A stretch of 64,000 nucleotides of DNA from Eulemur rufifrons (GCF_041146395.1 NC_090989.1:50804501-50868500), one strand, 5' to 3'. Positions 31,091 through 45,194 are shown, numbered from the stretch's first letter. Notes: generated by a model from the letters alone, not told the origin. Made by a program: numbers and translations.

Positions 31091-33873
31091 CTGCAGACAC
31101 AAGGGAAAAAAATGAAGAGAAAAATAAGTATCAATATGCACACAGTTTTAACGGGAATACATATTAAGACAAATAATATTGGGTATGCATCAATATAGGT
31201 CTCGGTGGTTAATCATGAACCTCAACTTAATGATGCCCCTAAAAACAATGTTCATAAAAATGGTATACGTTTAAATTCCTAACAAGCTTTCACTTTATTA
31301 TTCATTGATATATTCATTTAACATAAACAAGAACAAGATCAATTACATGATATCATTGAGATTTTAGTTTAATAGGACAGATGGACACCTGAAAATATCA
31401 TAATCAAATATAAATCCTACACACACAAGACAGAGTGACTACTTCTACCTGGAGGAGTAAGGGAAGATTTGCCATTAGAGGAGAATCTAGGTAGGCAAGT
31501 CATTGTTTGACAGCTAAATGACCCGGTGTGGAGAGAAAGGGAGGGAAGAGAGGGAAGAAAAAGGTATTCTAGGCAATAGAAACAGCAATGTACAAAAGTT
31601 TGCAGGCAAGAGATAGAACTAAGTATTTGTATAATACTTATGTTTGGCATGGCTAAAGCAGAACAGACGGTAGCAGGCGGAAAGAGTATGAGATAGGGTG
31701 AGAATGTCTGGTTGGGATATGACATAAAGAGGCATCTGAATCAATAATGGGCAAAGTTTTTGTCAAATATATTTGTCACTCCTATCTAAAAATCAGATTT
31801 TCCAATGATAGGTTCTAGATATGTGCACATTGTAGAAGCTCCCGGGGCAATTCTAATGTGCTCCTCTCATTAAGAGGTACAGCTATAAGGAATGGGGAGT
31901 CAAAATGGTTTCAAAAGGCTAAATAAGGGCTTGATGAAGTCTCTGCTTTAGGAGGAAACAATTATGGAAGTATGAAAAAATTGGTTAAGAATGGAGATGC
32001 AGGTATCACCACTATTCTAATTTCTATGTTAAATTCTGGGGATTCTGATATGATTTAAAACATGCTTCATACTTCAAAATACCATCAACCACCTATAATC
32101 CTTCCTGTCATTTCTTAAGTTTGCCACATTATGTCGTGAATCAGTCGAAAACTGCTACTGTTGCATAGCAAAGAAGCAACTGAAACACAAAATACTGAAG
32201 AATTTTTCAGTTTTAAACTGATCATGCTTTTTTATATTCCTGTTTACCTAGAATGACCAGAACTCAATAGATATATACTGTATATATTTCCATTTTGAAG
32301 CTTCAGCCATTATGTTTGTGTCTGTTGGGAGGTGGGGTGGAAGCAACTGCTTTAGGGCTCAAAGAACATATAGAGGAAAATTGACCCAAGGAAAACTATC
32401 AAATTTACAACATATAAAATCATACAATGTAGCGACAGGCCTTTTGTCACTGAAAGTTGTAGGACTTTGTCCCATATTGACTCATGTATCTATGTTTACT
32501 GACTCTCAAATAACAATGAAAAAGTCATGTTTGTTACCAAAGAGATCATATATTCTGCACCTGTCAATAAGTCAACAGGCATCATTCTTTCTAAAGTATT
32601 TACAAAAGAAACATATAATTTCCCATGTAAGATGAACATAGAATAAATATATTCATGATAAAAAGTGGGAAAAGTAGTAATGAGGAGAAAATATTAAAGT
32701 ATGAAATATTCTATAATATCAATAACTTTATCTCCATTACAAAGTGAGTCACTTATTTCCATAACCTATGTTATCCATAACATTTATGAAAGATGGAAAT
32801 CAGAAGTTAGGTCTTATTTTAGTGCTTGATCTGCAACAATAAACAATTTGAAAATCTATCGTGGTTATATATAAACATTCTATCATTTTCTTAGATTCAG
32901 CCACACTTTTGCACACCTCAACCTAATCCATGTGTAAAATTTCTGTTAATAAATTGAATCTTTGATATTGACCTGATTTTCTCATCTATGTTAACACTTT
33001 CTCATTTCGATGATGGTAGATATGAGATATTCAGTCTAAAAAATGAAAAGTGAACTGTTACACCATATCAAAGGAAAGTCTTGTGGCCAATACAAACTAC
33101 AACTGACTTCTAAGATTTGAGTTTTAAGGAAAACATAAAGTCACTTTAGGAAATCTGCAATAAATTTATTTATATAATTGAGCTAAACGTTTTATTTTCC
33201 ACCAAACTTACAACTGATACAAAAGAATAAAGGAAAATCAAGATGGCTATAATTAGGGTAAACCAACTGTTCCTCATTTTCTGAATTGGTTGCACTCCAT
33301 CCCCTTGTTTCTTTGTTTTTTAATCATATCCAAATGTTTTTCATTTTTACTTGTTCGATCTAAAGGCTGAAGGACAATCCCAATGATTACCCATCTTGGA
33401 CATTTGATCCCCTGGCTATGTAGACACTAAACTTTAAAACAGAAATAGTAATATATTATAATTTATAGTCTAGAAGCTCTAATAACCAATCGTATCTGTA
33501 TAACTAATCACTTTTTGATCATAAAATGTGTATACAGTTCCATTTTCTTGCTCCTGCAAAGTTGATCAACACATTTTTATTTGATTTTTTGCACAAACTA
33601 AAGCACTGAAAATATATATTTTGCCTTTAGTCTTGAAAGAAACTCAAACTAAAAGATTGATTTACAGAGGCTGCAATCTACACCAAGGTATGACAGCTAA
33701 TTCTGCTATTTGACATCATTTAGATATATTACCATATCAAATAGAATTTATTTTTTATGTGATTCTGTGATTTTTTTGTTTACTATTTTTTTCTATGCAG
33801 TAGATGCTTTCTTTAATTCTCCACTGTACTATGTACCCTTAGATATCTATTTTTTTAAATAACCTCCAATTTT

Positions 33874-34210
33874 GGCCGGGCGCGGTGGCTCACGCCTGTA
33901 ATCCTAGCACTCTGGGAGGCCGAGGCGGGTGGATTGCTCAAGGTCAGGAGTTCGAGACCAGCCTGAGCGAGACCCCGTCTCTACTAAAAATAGAAAGACA
34001 TTATATGGACACCTAAAAATCTATATAGAAAAAATTAGCCGGGCATAGTGGCGCATGCCTGTAGTCCCAGCTACTCGGGAGGCTGAGGCAGTAGGATCGC
34101 TTGAGCCCAGGAGTTTGAGGTTGCTGTGAGCTAAGCTGACGCCACGGCACTCACTCTAGCCTGGGCAACAAAGTGAGACTCTGTCTCAACAAAAAAAAAA
34201 AAAAATAAAA
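33874..34210 (+). mobile_element. Alu, young strepsirrhine-type subfamily (second copy)
   Basis: This is a full-length Alu nearly identical to the one at 696-1041, including the same extra internal segment and the same tail start (gtctcaaca). It is flanked by a perfect 17-bp duplication aaataacctccaatttt (33857-33873 and 34211-34227). It sits in the large upstream CBLB intron, antisense to the gene. Confidence 0.95.
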
Positions 34211-34975
34211 AAATAACCTCCAATTTTGGAAGAAAAATTCAAGAATACAATCATCTCTAATCATCTAGACATAGGAGAAAGAAAAGCAAAAATCATACAT
34301 CTTTGTAGATGAAATGGTTTTTCTTTTATGTAATTTTTCCATACTTAGTCAATTTTCCTTATGCTTACCTGATTTCTCATAATCATAAGACCAAAAATAA
34401 TGACTGCTCAATAAAGAATTTGATGTTTACTAATTGAGAATATGTTTCTGTCACTAAAACTCAGACAAGCCACACATAAATAAATGTTAGTTCACAAAGA
34501 AAGACTCAACAATCTTATAATTTGAATTAATTTTACATGGAATTTTTCAACACTGATTCTTTCATTTATAAGAGAAGCTACCTATAACCGCATATCTTCC
34601 ATTAACTACTATAAGGTGAGCCATTTATTAATCTGTTTTGCATAGAATTTTGTTCAGAATAGTCTCAGAAGAAAAGTATTTTGAAATACCAGGTAATCAA
34701 AATTAGATATCAATATTGCACAAACTACTAAAGATGTTACTATTAGAGGAGTCCTGAATAAGAGAGGAGGTAGGAGTAAAAATAAAGTGGAAGGCATGGA
34801 AAAGGAATGCTAGCTACATTTAAAAAGAGACAGAGAAAGAGAGAGAAATGTGAAATGCATCCACAATGTCAAGAATATCACACAAACAACAAACTATCTC
34901 TTTTATACTGGATTTAGTTATCTATATTTCTTTAAAACAATATGAATGAATTTTTCCAAAAGTCAAGTTACATTG

Positions 34976-35009
34976 TTAAACTAGAAGGTGGGTTAAACTA
35001 GAAGGTGGA
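34976..35009 (+). repeat. Two-copy 17-bp tandem duplication
   Basis: The word ttaaactagaaggtgg occurs twice in direct tandem (34976 and 34993), a recent slippage product. Confidence 0.85.
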
Positions 35010-36544
35010 GGTCAACTAGAGTGAACTGGCATGATGACTCTGTTGGAATGATGGAGCTCCACTATTTATGAACAAGTCTTAGCTGTTTAAGAAGGTACAG
35101 CCAACATCATAAGCACACGGAGGTACATAAGGTTTGATGTCAGATAGCACAGTGCTACTAAAGAAATGATCATATATTATGAAACTAAATGACATGAAGA
35201 GATTATTATAACACAATGTGGTAGGGGAAATGTACCCTAATTATAACCACCTTTTCCTGAATTAAATTCAAAAAATGAATAGAAAAATATCAAGGTTTGA
35301 TTAGTAGCCTCCACGACATGTGGTAGACACACAAAGAAGGTAATCTAATTAGATTTCATGAAGTTCCTGCATTTTCTCCATTCAGAAACAGCTGTGTTAT
35401 AAATCAAGGAAGAAATAAAAAGCTTTAAATGCTGAATTAGTGAAAAACTTTAAATGACATTTTATTTTTCAGTGAGATCCAAAGTCTATGAGAATGTTCT
35501 GCTTTTGGTAGAAAGAAATGGTTTATCCAAAAACTATTAATAATCCAATTCTCACACTTAAAAGCTAGAACGTGCTCTTCTTAATCTTTACAAGGTGAAA
35601 CAAATTCAACATAAAAAGAAAGGCAGTACATAAAAGAATATATACAGCAGCACTTAAAATGAGAATCACGTCCAGTTAAAGAGCAATTTTCACTGTGTTT
35701 CTGAGGTAGTGCCCTCCAAAACGGGTTTAGAGAGCTGCTTCACACTGTTTTTGACCTTGGGACCACTGTGATTCCCCCGTAAGTGAGCAGAATGGGCTGA
35801 TGTAAGGCTTGCCTTTCATTTTTCCCTCATGGGAATAGAGACTATTATTAAGATGGGTTCTGAAAGTCTTAAAGCTAGATCCTTACACGTTCCCCCCCTG
35901 CCCAAATGCTTTAAAATTTTCAGTATCCCTAAGAGGAGTACAAAGCAGACACTAAAAGTCCAAATAACAATGGAGACTCAGAGTTTACCCAAAGTCATAA
36001 AAGAAGTCAGGAGTGTGCCCAGAAACAATCTAACCTGAAACACAGGAGGAAGGACAATTTTTTTCAAAGTACTCCATTTTACTTCCTGAATACTGAAATG
36101 CTTGCTTAAAAAGAAATTTAGTAAACTAAGCCAGTCCAAAAAACTGCACTGAAAAAGGTAATCAAAGGAAGCCCTTAACATTTCCTTTACTAAAGAATAC
36201 ATCATGCATCACTAGCATGGCTAGGGAGCCAAGCCCAAAATTTTGGCTAGGACAGATGCACCTTGTGCATACTTTGATCTCTCTGTAGTATTCCCATGAA
36301 CATGCTATCTACAATGTTCAGTTAAAAGCAAGAGGTTATCCCTCAAAATGAGAATGCTATTTATAGGGCAAATATATTTGCCTTCTAAAATAAATAGTAC
36401 TAAATGACAATCCACTAATGCTTTATTTAAACATAACTCAACCATAAAACAATATGCCTATCATGTTCAAATGTAGTATCCCTTGAGAAGTTCCCATGAG
36501 ATAGCTTACTTAATTTTTCAAGTATCCTATATTAAAGGGTTTGT

Positions 36545-36785
36545 ATCTTAAGTTTGATAGCACTGGGTTCATATCCTTACTTTGCTGATAAGTCTAGAAC
36601 AAGTTACTTAACCTCTCTAAATCAGTTACCTCCTCTCTAAAAATTTTAAATAAAAATACATGTCTCACTGAGTCGTTGAAAGAAGTAAATAAGACATGTA
36701 GTTAAGAGTCTAACAACACATTTAATTTTTAACACCTTCCATAAATAAGTTATTGGTTATTATTATTAATTCTAATTACCATTCT
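36545..36785 (+). mobile_element. MIR
   Basis: The sequence has actgggttcatatccttact, acaagttacttaacctctct, cagttacctcctctctaaaa and the ttattggttattattatta end, in the order of a plus-strand MIR. Confidence 0.8.
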
Positions 36786-36974
36786 TGTTTTAAATTATAA
36801 ATATTTACTGTAGTCGTCTTTCTTCTTTTTCCCATATAACGATATCATCCATTAAACTGATGGCAATCTTAATAAGGTAAGCATCATCATTCCTCATCTT
36901 ATTAAAATTATCAGTCCTCATGGTAGCCTCTCATAATTCCATAAACAGCAAAAAATGAACACGTATTTGACATA

Positions 36975-37110
36975 ACCACTCAGTCGTTATTCTGCAAATC
37001 TTTACTAAGTACCTACTATATGCCAGGGCAGGTCTGGGCACTGATGACACAAAGATGAAGACAACAGAATACTACTCAATGAATTTAAGGGGCTTAGAGA
37101 TTTCCAAAGG
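36975..37110 (-). mobile_element. L2 fragment
   Basis: The words ctttactaagtacctactat, atgccagggcaggtctgggc and actgatgacacaaagatgaa are a reversed L2 3' end. Confidence 0.6.
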
Positions 37111-37172
37111 TAAAGAACAACATAGTGGGGATAAAGCTGAGGTAGAAGCAGAACAAAGGTGGCAATCAGAAA

Positions 37173-37200
37173 GGGAGAGAGGGAGAGAGGGAGACAGAGA
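37173..37200. repeat. GGGAGA short tandem repeat
   Basis: A purine run of GGGAGAGA-type units lies within an L2-adjacent region. The open frames on both strands over it are low-complexity. Confidence 0.8.
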
Positions 37201-38879
37201 GAAGTTTAAGAATTCTGGGGTGATGAATTTGGTTCTGACCAAAATGCAGCAGGCCCCACAGTGGGTAGCTATCATAGAGTGAAGGTGAAATACACCAGGA
37301 ATTAGACAGCTCCAGGGTTAAATAGGGTCATTCAGTAGGATTTTGAAATTTCCTAAGACTATGACAGCAGTATGCATGAAGAGAAGGACTATAATCTTAT
37401 CTCAATATTCATATAGTTTCCCAAATGATTTTTTTAAAGCCAATTATTTTAACTTTGCAGCAATGCCAAAGTAGGATTAAAAACATCTCTTTAATGCTTT
37501 CAACAACCGGTTTTATCAGGGAAATTTATTATGAAAACCTACTACATTATGATATGATCACTCATACTTTCATCTGATTTAAAATCTTAACAATATCTAC
37601 TTCAATAAAGAAAAGTCTTTTGTCTTAATATTGGACTTGTTTTGATTAAACCTAATCTGTAACAAGTATCCTTTTGTAAAATAAATCTTAAAAATATACA
37701 CCAGTCTATTTCTTGAGACAGAAAAGAAAAATATTCATTCTTTCATTCCTTTAAGATAAAATACAATGAAACTTCTGTAAACTAAATGGAAAGTAACAAC
37801 CAGAACATAGAAGAACTTTGTTTTGTTTGGTAAAGAAACATTAAATATGCAAACTATACTTTTATGACCTAGGGTTATGTGATAAAAGAAGAGTCTCATG
37901 AACAAACAAAACAAACTTGACCTTGAAACAGCAGCAACAATTTTTTTTTAAATAATGAGATTCACATTTTTGTTATTTGTAATTCCTAGTAGCAATCTGA
38001 ATGATGTCAATTAGTCCTTATTTATTGCTTCTGATATTCCACCTTAATTTTAAATATACGAATCAAAAATAGATAATTGGTCAGTTTTTTTCCAATTCCT
38101 TCCTCAAACCCAGTAGGAAAATTCTTAATCATCTGCTACTTGTTCCATTCCCGAACCCACCATTTTTGTTCCTTTTGACATATCAAGGAAAGCTTTTGTT
38201 ATGTTTTTACTCAACAGCATACAGTTAGAAATTCTCCTAAAATAGTATTTTCTTCAAGGATTTCTACCATCCGTGGAACCAGGGTATCTTTCTACCATTT
38301 CTCATACCACTTCTCTACCAAATTTGGGTGAAAAGAAATTTTTACAAAAAGCTACTTTAATAGAGAGTTAATAACTCTGGAGTTTGACTTTAAATTAGAA
38401 AAAAAAAAAAAATCTTTGCTCTGTGAGCCTTCAAATCTATTCTTTTCTCATCCTATCATTTTTTTTCTTTCTTCCTGAATGGTAAAATAGAATACCAGCA
38501 AGACAAAGGAAATTAATGCTATATCCCTCATGTGCAGTTTCCAGAAAGTCAAGTAAACAGAACATATTTGTCATACTTTCTGAGGAAGCATAACACAGTT
38601 TCCCACCACACTAATTGTTCCCTGACAATTCCTTCCTTCTTTTGGCTCTGGTAATTTCCCTTATTGATACCTCTGTCTCACTTCAACTCTGTTCTCTTGG
38701 AATGGGACAAGTAAAAAACAAATGAACCACAAAAGGAAGAAAGAGATAGGTTCTCTCTCTTGTGCTCATGTTGTGCAATACTAACAGAAGAACACTAAAA
38801 TAATGAGGGGTTAAAATTACCTCCATTCAAATGGGTAATGCAAATATTTTTTTTTAAATGTGCAAATTTGCCAAGCAAC

Positions 38880-39180
38880 TCCCATTTATTTTAGACATAA
38901 TCTGATATACATAACACATTGTCTTGGGGGCTGTGGTGGTGGGGAATGAAATGAAAGTGTGAAATGAAAAAAGCAGGATAATAAATAGTATGCCCAGTAC
39001 AACTTCAGTTCTGTTAGAAGGTTAAGTATCACTTTAAAGATACTGTATAAATAGGAAAAAATACATGATATACACAAAAAGACATTATCAGTAGTAACCT
39101 CTGGGTAGAATTATGAAAATGGTTTTTCTCTTTTTTTATTCTATAATTGGCCTATTTTCAACAAAAAAACAAAAATGTCA
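38880..39180 (+). mobile_element. L1 3'UTR fragment
   Basis: The words gaaaaaagcaggataataaa, gtaacctctgggtagaatta and cctattttcaacaaaaaaac correspond to the end of old L1 3'UTRs (the 'ctctgggtggtgggattatg' region). A GTGGTGGGG run lies inside. Confidence 0.6.
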
Positions 39181-41148
39181 TTGAAAAGCTATTAATTAGA
39201 TTGATGTTTTTAGGCAAACCTGTAAAGTGCCTATAGGAGAGTGAATAGGCTTCCAGACCCATGCAATGTCCCCCACCCTGGGAAGGTACCTGGTAATCGG
39301 GCTGCTTTGACTTTCAAATGGAAAAAGTATCTCTGGTGCACTCAACCCAAACCACTTGCATACTGATTCCCAATTTTCTAAAAAGTATTAGTCCTTCCCT
39401 CATAGCACATTGACAATCGACACACTAGTTTTTATCCACATCCTTCACTAAAAGAGGGTCTCTTAATTATAATTTCATATTTAAAAAATAAAAAACAGAG
39501 AATACAAAGCTCAAACACTTAAGTCCATGGTCTAAAGATGGCTCAAACAGAATGGGGGTCTGGATCCTTAAATCTAGTTGGTGACTCTACCTTTATTACA
39601 GTCTCCTTAAAAACATAATTCAAATTAAATATTCTTAGGACCAAGAAAGCCCATGATAGATATATAGATAAATTTGCACATCACGTGCATTCTTTGTCAT
39701 ACATCATAAAAGAAATGTATAGCTACATGTGAGCAGATGATTCAATTAACCACATTTTTTCCATTAATCAGATATATGACACGTATGTATAAGAACAATA
39801 CAACAGAAGGACACTGATTTAGATACTGAGGGCCTCACAGAGAAATGCTGTCTTTTTAAAGCAGTAAGACTATACTGGGTAGCTTTTTTTCTTTCAAAAT
39901 AAAACATGAAAAGGTAAAGTATCCTAAAAAAAAAATATGGCTGTAATCATCTACCAGTTCTTAGCAGTACAATTTCCTTGGACCACTATAAAAGTCTTTC
40001 TGAATATAACAACAACTAAATATTTTAAAGAGGCCTAAGACTTTCATAAACTGGGAAAAGTTAAACTTGTTCAATAGCTGAGTGGTGGTAATAGGATCTT
40101 CTTGGATAAGTGATTTCCACGTTTCTAACAGCAAGGCTTATTAAAGAAACACTGGGATATAGTGTAAGAAAATATGGTGCTGGTGACTGGGGTTCTAGAC
40201 ATAGTTCTGAGTGTCATACTACTCCATGACATGAAAAGAATGAAAGCTTCTCTTATCCAAAGTTTCTTCCTCTATAAAAGGAGGGGGTTGTAGTACCTAA
40301 ATTATAAGGCCCTATAACATTCTATGGGGCTATTATCACTTTTATTCTAGTCAGCAAGAGACTAGATAGCTCTGGTACTAAAAAGTCTATATGCTTTAAG
40401 CAAAAACTATAAATCCTTTTCACAACTAGCAGCTAATATGAAAATACAACATGCTATATATAACGATTTCAACTTACAGACTTTCCTCAATATGCCTCAA
40501 TCTTACACTGCAGAAATCCTGAAGTCAGGATGTCAAGAACCCAAATAGAAAATTAAAATTATAGTAAATACAAAAACTTTCATCAATATATTTGGAAGCC
40601 TTGATTTTTATTTTCTTCATTACCATCATAGGCATCTCTGACATTTTTTTTCTTTTTCCAACAAAGAAAAAATCCATGAATAATGCTGGCTCTCAAAACA
40701 AAGAAAACCACAAAGCAGCAGAAATAACCAAAAACAGGAAATTTAAAATTTGTGTTTCATGTTAATGAATAGTAAACACTACAGTACTGAAACCATATGA
40801 AAACTGTGAATTGTAGTAAAACAGAATATCCCCACTGGGAACCGTATAGTTTAAAAAGCTGATTTTATTTATTTGTTCTCGGTAAGGAAGTGTGCTAATA
40901 TATGTAGTAGGCACAGAATAATATCCGGTCTAAAAATTTTATCTTTCATCTCACCCAACAATCCAGAAATATCCAAATTTGGAAAAATTGATACTTTTAC
41001 CACATGATAGCATTTCAATAACATGATCCATGTTTACAATCTCAGTCTGATTGCAAATGGAATAATCCCCCATATCAATAACACCACCCTCAGATATTGG
41101 CTTTGGAGTAGAAATATTTTAATCTGCCTACACCACTGAAGGTGTACA

Positions 41149-41333
41149 TTACAATGGTTAACAGCTCCAGCTCTAGAGGCAAAACTGGACCTAAACTCAA
41201 ACTTAGACCACTTAGTAACTAGATGACCCTGGACACCAACTTAATCTCTCTAAGCCTTAGTTTCCTGATCCTTGAAATATGAATTATAATAGTATTTAGC
41301 TCATAGGATTTATATAGGATTAAAGATGGCCAA
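41149..41333 (+). mobile_element. MIR, 5' part of a split copy
   Basis: The words ttacaatggttaacagctcc, tagatgaccctggacaccaa, cttaatctctctaagcctta and gctcataggatttatatagg are MIR in order. The copy stops inside the element, where an MLT1-type LTR begins, and resumes at 41774. Confidence 0.8.
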
Positions 41334-41773
41334 AAAATATTTGTCATTCTTCCCAATATGAAGTGGAGTCTATTTCCCTTCCCTCCCCTTCTACTGAACT
41401 AGCCTGTGACTTGCATTACTCAAGAGAATGCTGTAGAAATGACACTGTATCATTTCTATGCATTACAAGATCTGCAGTTTCTGCCTCTGCCTCTGCCTCT
41501 TTAAAAGGGCTCTTACATTTAGCTGCTGTACTGTGAGGAAGCCCAAGCAAACCTGCAGAAAGATTCAAGTAAGTCCCCAGCTACAAGGCAGAACTAAATG
41601 TTAGACATGTGAATGAGGCCATTGGCCCTTCCAGCTGAACTAGCACCTCAACCTACCTCACATAAAGCAGAAGAATCATCTAGTCAATCCACAAAACCTT
41701 GACATATAATTGCTGTTAAATGAAACCACTAAGTTTTGAGGTGGTTTGCCATACAGCAATAGATAATTGACTT
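41334..41773 (+). mobile_element. MLT1-type (MaLR) LTR remnant, nested in a MIR
   Basis: The words gtggagtctatttcccttcc, gcctgtgacttgcattactc, gtgaggaagcccaagcaaac, atgtgaatgaggccattggc, ccactaagttttgaggtggt and acagcaatagataattgact follow the order of an MLT1-class LTR of the MaLR family. It interrupts a MIR whose parts lie on both sides. No internal region is present. A (CTGCCT)3 run lies at 41481-41500. Confidence 0.75.
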
Positions 41774-41830
41774 AGGAAGCTGATACACAGTAAGCATTTG
41801 ATAAATGTTCATTATTATTAATATTTAGTG
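41774..41830 (+). mobile_element. MIR, 3' part of the split copy
   Basis: The run cacagtaagcatttgataaa and tgttcattattattaatatt is the MIR 3' end, continuing the copy at 41149-41333 after the LTR insertion. Confidence 0.65.
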
Positions 41831-43134
41831 CTACCAACTTATTATTATCATCATATTCAATACTAGCAGTTGAAAAGACAGGGCCCTCTTCTCTCTGAGA
41901 ATATAAATAAATAATCTCTGTATAAAGTATCAAACAGTATTTAAAAATTTTATTCCTATCGAACACAGTATTTTTACATTAGAAATTATAATTTTTACAC
42001 GTGCTATATTTTCTCTGATATGAAAACAAACCAACCAAGAAACGTTTTTAGAAGAAATTTGGATTATCCTATTTGGAAACCAGCCTACGCAGATTTGGAT
42101 CAGAAGGAATTTAATGCAATTAATTCCCCAAACACATTTACTTAGATAACTACACAATGAACTGAACTGTGAAAATAGCATTAAGCTAATCCACTGATTT
42201 CTACTGACAAGACAACAGACTTAATTTCTGCAAGTTTTAAGTTCTCAGAGGCAGAGAACCCCCTGACATTATACATAGGTAAAATGTAAGCAAAGACATA
42301 AGATGTTTATAGACTTTACAGCAGTATATTTTAATTGAGGTGCCATTTAAATTATGCATTTTCTGAAAACAATTTAACATAACTAGATTTGGCATATGTC
42401 TAAATAAGAAATCATCCTGGATGTTGGCTTGTCTAGTTCTATTCAATGGGGTCTCTGTTTAAAAGTCAAGTACTATTAGTAATCCCTGACTTATCAACAT
42501 TAAAGATACACATTGATATTGTTAGCATAATTCTTTTGGTTTCCAGCTATACCTGGGCCATCATTACAATAATTTTGAGAAAATATTTAAAAATATTGCT
42601 AATCAGATCATTATATATGTCTACCTATGTAAATGCTTTTAGTGAAATGGTTATTCAATAGATGCATTGCTATATTCAAGACTTGTAGGACTCAATTTAT
42701 ATGGTAAGCACCAAAATCAATTGTTATTCCTCTCCTGGATCATTTAAAACTTAACAGAAATTCGAAAATCAAAATATTTAAAAATTAAAAAAAAATTTGT
42801 AATATTTCTGTTAAACATCAGGATGGGAGGATTGTGTAGTAATGTAGAAACATTTAATTTCTTGCTTAGTTAATTATTTCCTGCTGAATTAAGTATTTCA
42901 CAAGGAATTAAATATTAAAAGAGAGGAAAAAAAGGCTACAAATAATCCACAAAGATTCGGCTGTAAAGCAACATCAGTTAATCTTTTCATTTTCCCACAT
43001 ATCTTACTCATGATATAGTTCACTGCTTCTGTGTCTAAAAGTTTAGCTTGCTTACACAAATGTCAGTTTTCCCTGTTTTCAGAGTGATTTTATATGCATG
43101 GCAATTGTGATCTACATATATGGAGTTCCAGTGA

Positions 43135-43620
43135 CTCTACTAACGTTTATTCACTCAATAAATATTTTTGGAGGGCCTGCTGAAATCTGCCACTATACTA
43201 GGCAATGGAAATATAAGATAAAGACCAGTTTAGTCTCTGCCATCCAGCAGTCTATAGTCCAGCAGGTACATAGATATAAAAACAATTATAGACAGCGTAA
43301 CACTACAGTTGAGGTACACTGAAGGTGCCTCTGAAATACAGGAGCTAAAGAGAGAAAAGTGCTCAAATCTGGGCCTCTGAGAAAGGGTTAAGAGAAACAA
43401 TGCAAAGCAGAAGACCATGCCAGATAAAAGTAATAAGCCTGGAAGAGGAAGGCATGGAGGTGTAGACAGATCTGGCAATATGACAGACTGCAGGGTCAGA
43501 GGTGATGTGCCTTCAGGAAGAAGCTGACAGGATAGCAGGAACATGTCATAGATATTACACTGCCACTCCATCCAGGCCTGCCCATACCACCTGCACAGGC
43601 CTCCCATCTACCTGTGCTGC
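43135..43620 (-). mobile_element. L2 fragment
   Basis: It begins tttattcactcaataaatat and continues with ctatactaggcaatggaaat and gtctctgccatccagcagtc, the reversed L2 3' end. The later part (gaagaggaaggcatggaggt) continues the same pattern. The 125-codon minus-strand frame here is a chance frame in the repeat. Confidence 0.65.
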
Positions 43621-43846
43621 TCACAGGATGTAAAAGTCCACATATGCAATCATGATCCCATCAGGGAGGACTGCAGGGGCGGGAAACTCAAAAGAGAAGA
43701 ACATTTTTAATAAAATGTACCATGAAACACAATTTAATAATTAGGAATTCTTAGGTCTTTATTCAAATTTAAAAGATATGTTGCAGATTTCTCTGTTGTA
43801 AGATAATAAAGAAATTTTGAGTGCTCCTTCCCTGTGTCCTTGATTA

Positions 43847-44315
43847 CTACAGTCCCCAGGCCGTAGGGCACGGACCGATACCAGTCCATGGCCTGTTAGG
43901 CCCCAGGCCACACAGCAGAAGGTGAGCAGCAGGTGAGTGAGCGAAGTTTCATTTCCATTTACAGTCACTCCCCATCACTCGCATCACCGCGTAAGGTCCG
44001 CCTCCTGTCAGATCATTGGTGGCCTGAGATTCTCAGAGGAGCCCAAACCGTACTGTAAACTGCTCATGCGAGGGATCTAGGGTATGCACTCCTTATGAGA
44101 ATCTAATGCCTGATGATCTAAGGTGGAGCTGAGGCGGTGATGCTAGCACTAGGGAGTGGTGGCAAATACAGATTATCATTAGCAGAGAGGATTGACTGTA
44201 CAATAAACCCAATGCGCTTAAACCACCTGAAACGGTCCCCCTGCCCGCCGCAGTCCATGGCAAAATTATCTTCCATGAAACCATTTGCTGGTGCCAAAAA
44301 GGTTGGGGACCACTG
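43847..44315 (-). mobile_element. MER1-type hAT-Charlie non-autonomous DNA transposon
   Basis: The right end reads ccaaaaaggttggggaccac, the reverse complement of the MER1 terminal sequence. The left end, ctacagtccccaggccgtag, is the other terminal repeat with a few changes. Flanks cttgatta (43839-43846) and cttgataa (44316-44323) match at 7 of 8 bases, as expected for the 8-bp target duplication of hAT elements. The element is 469 bp, relatively GC-rich, and about full length for a non-autonomous member. The open frames inside it on both strands are chance. Confidence 0.88.
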
Positions 44316-45194
44316 CTTGATAAAATATAATCTAGATTTAACAACGTGAGAAAACAAGCAAAAGAAAACAATGGTACACAGAGAGAAATGAACCAGAAGC
44401 CTACGTCTTACAAGCAGATGTTCTACTTTGGCAGACTCTCAGCCCCTGGTGTATTACCATTCGAAACAGACTCAGAGATCACATTGCTCATGCACTTATG
44501 AAAATATGTCTTTCCACTTCAAAATACCACAGTAATTCCCTCACTTCAGAAATGATTCACCAGATAAATATTTAGTGGAATAAACGAATGTATCCTTTTT
44601 TCGTGATCTAAAATAGAATACTGAGCTGAATATGGCAAATCCAAAACACACATTATCAACAACCAATCAAATGCCATGCCACCAGCTGACATTCCCTTAC
44701 GTAATTCCCTGGATAGGGAGACTCCTCAAACCTTGCCCAATTCTGTGGAAGATATTACAATCTGTTTTTTAAAAATGGACTGTAGTTAAGCATTACATTT
44801 TTCCATTAAGTTTTATGGAGCATGGATATATTTCCTGTGTCAAAATCTGTCACAAAAATCTGTTTTCCAGACATCTGTTTGGTGTCACACACATGTGAAT
44901 ATGCTACCATATGGAGATGTCTGTAAATAGCAATGTGTAGCCCAGTATTCGGTTTGTGATCAGAATGAATTTCCAGTATGTTGGCTGGTGGGTTTACTTT
45001 GGATCCTATTGATATCTACTTTTAATCACTGTTCTTCCCTTAATATAGCTATATGATATATATCACAGGGAAAAATACTTCTTCATTGTTTATAGTACTT
45101 TCATGCTGAAGTATAAAGAAGGAAAAACTAAACATGCAGAAATATGAGTGATATTACTTATTTAAGTAAGTTTCTAATGATGATACTAAAAAAT

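Noticed and set aside
31800..31875. Possible MER5A fragment (gaagctcccggggcaattct)
   Set aside because: The match is limited to about 30 bases with no termini visible.
43230..43607. 125-codon minus-strand frame
   Set aside because: It lies in a reversed L2 remnant, the residue composition is chance-like, and no family resemblance is visible.
44093..44371. Overlapping frames of 92, 79 and 70 codons on both strands
   Set aside because: They are products of the GC-richer interior of the MER1-type transposon.
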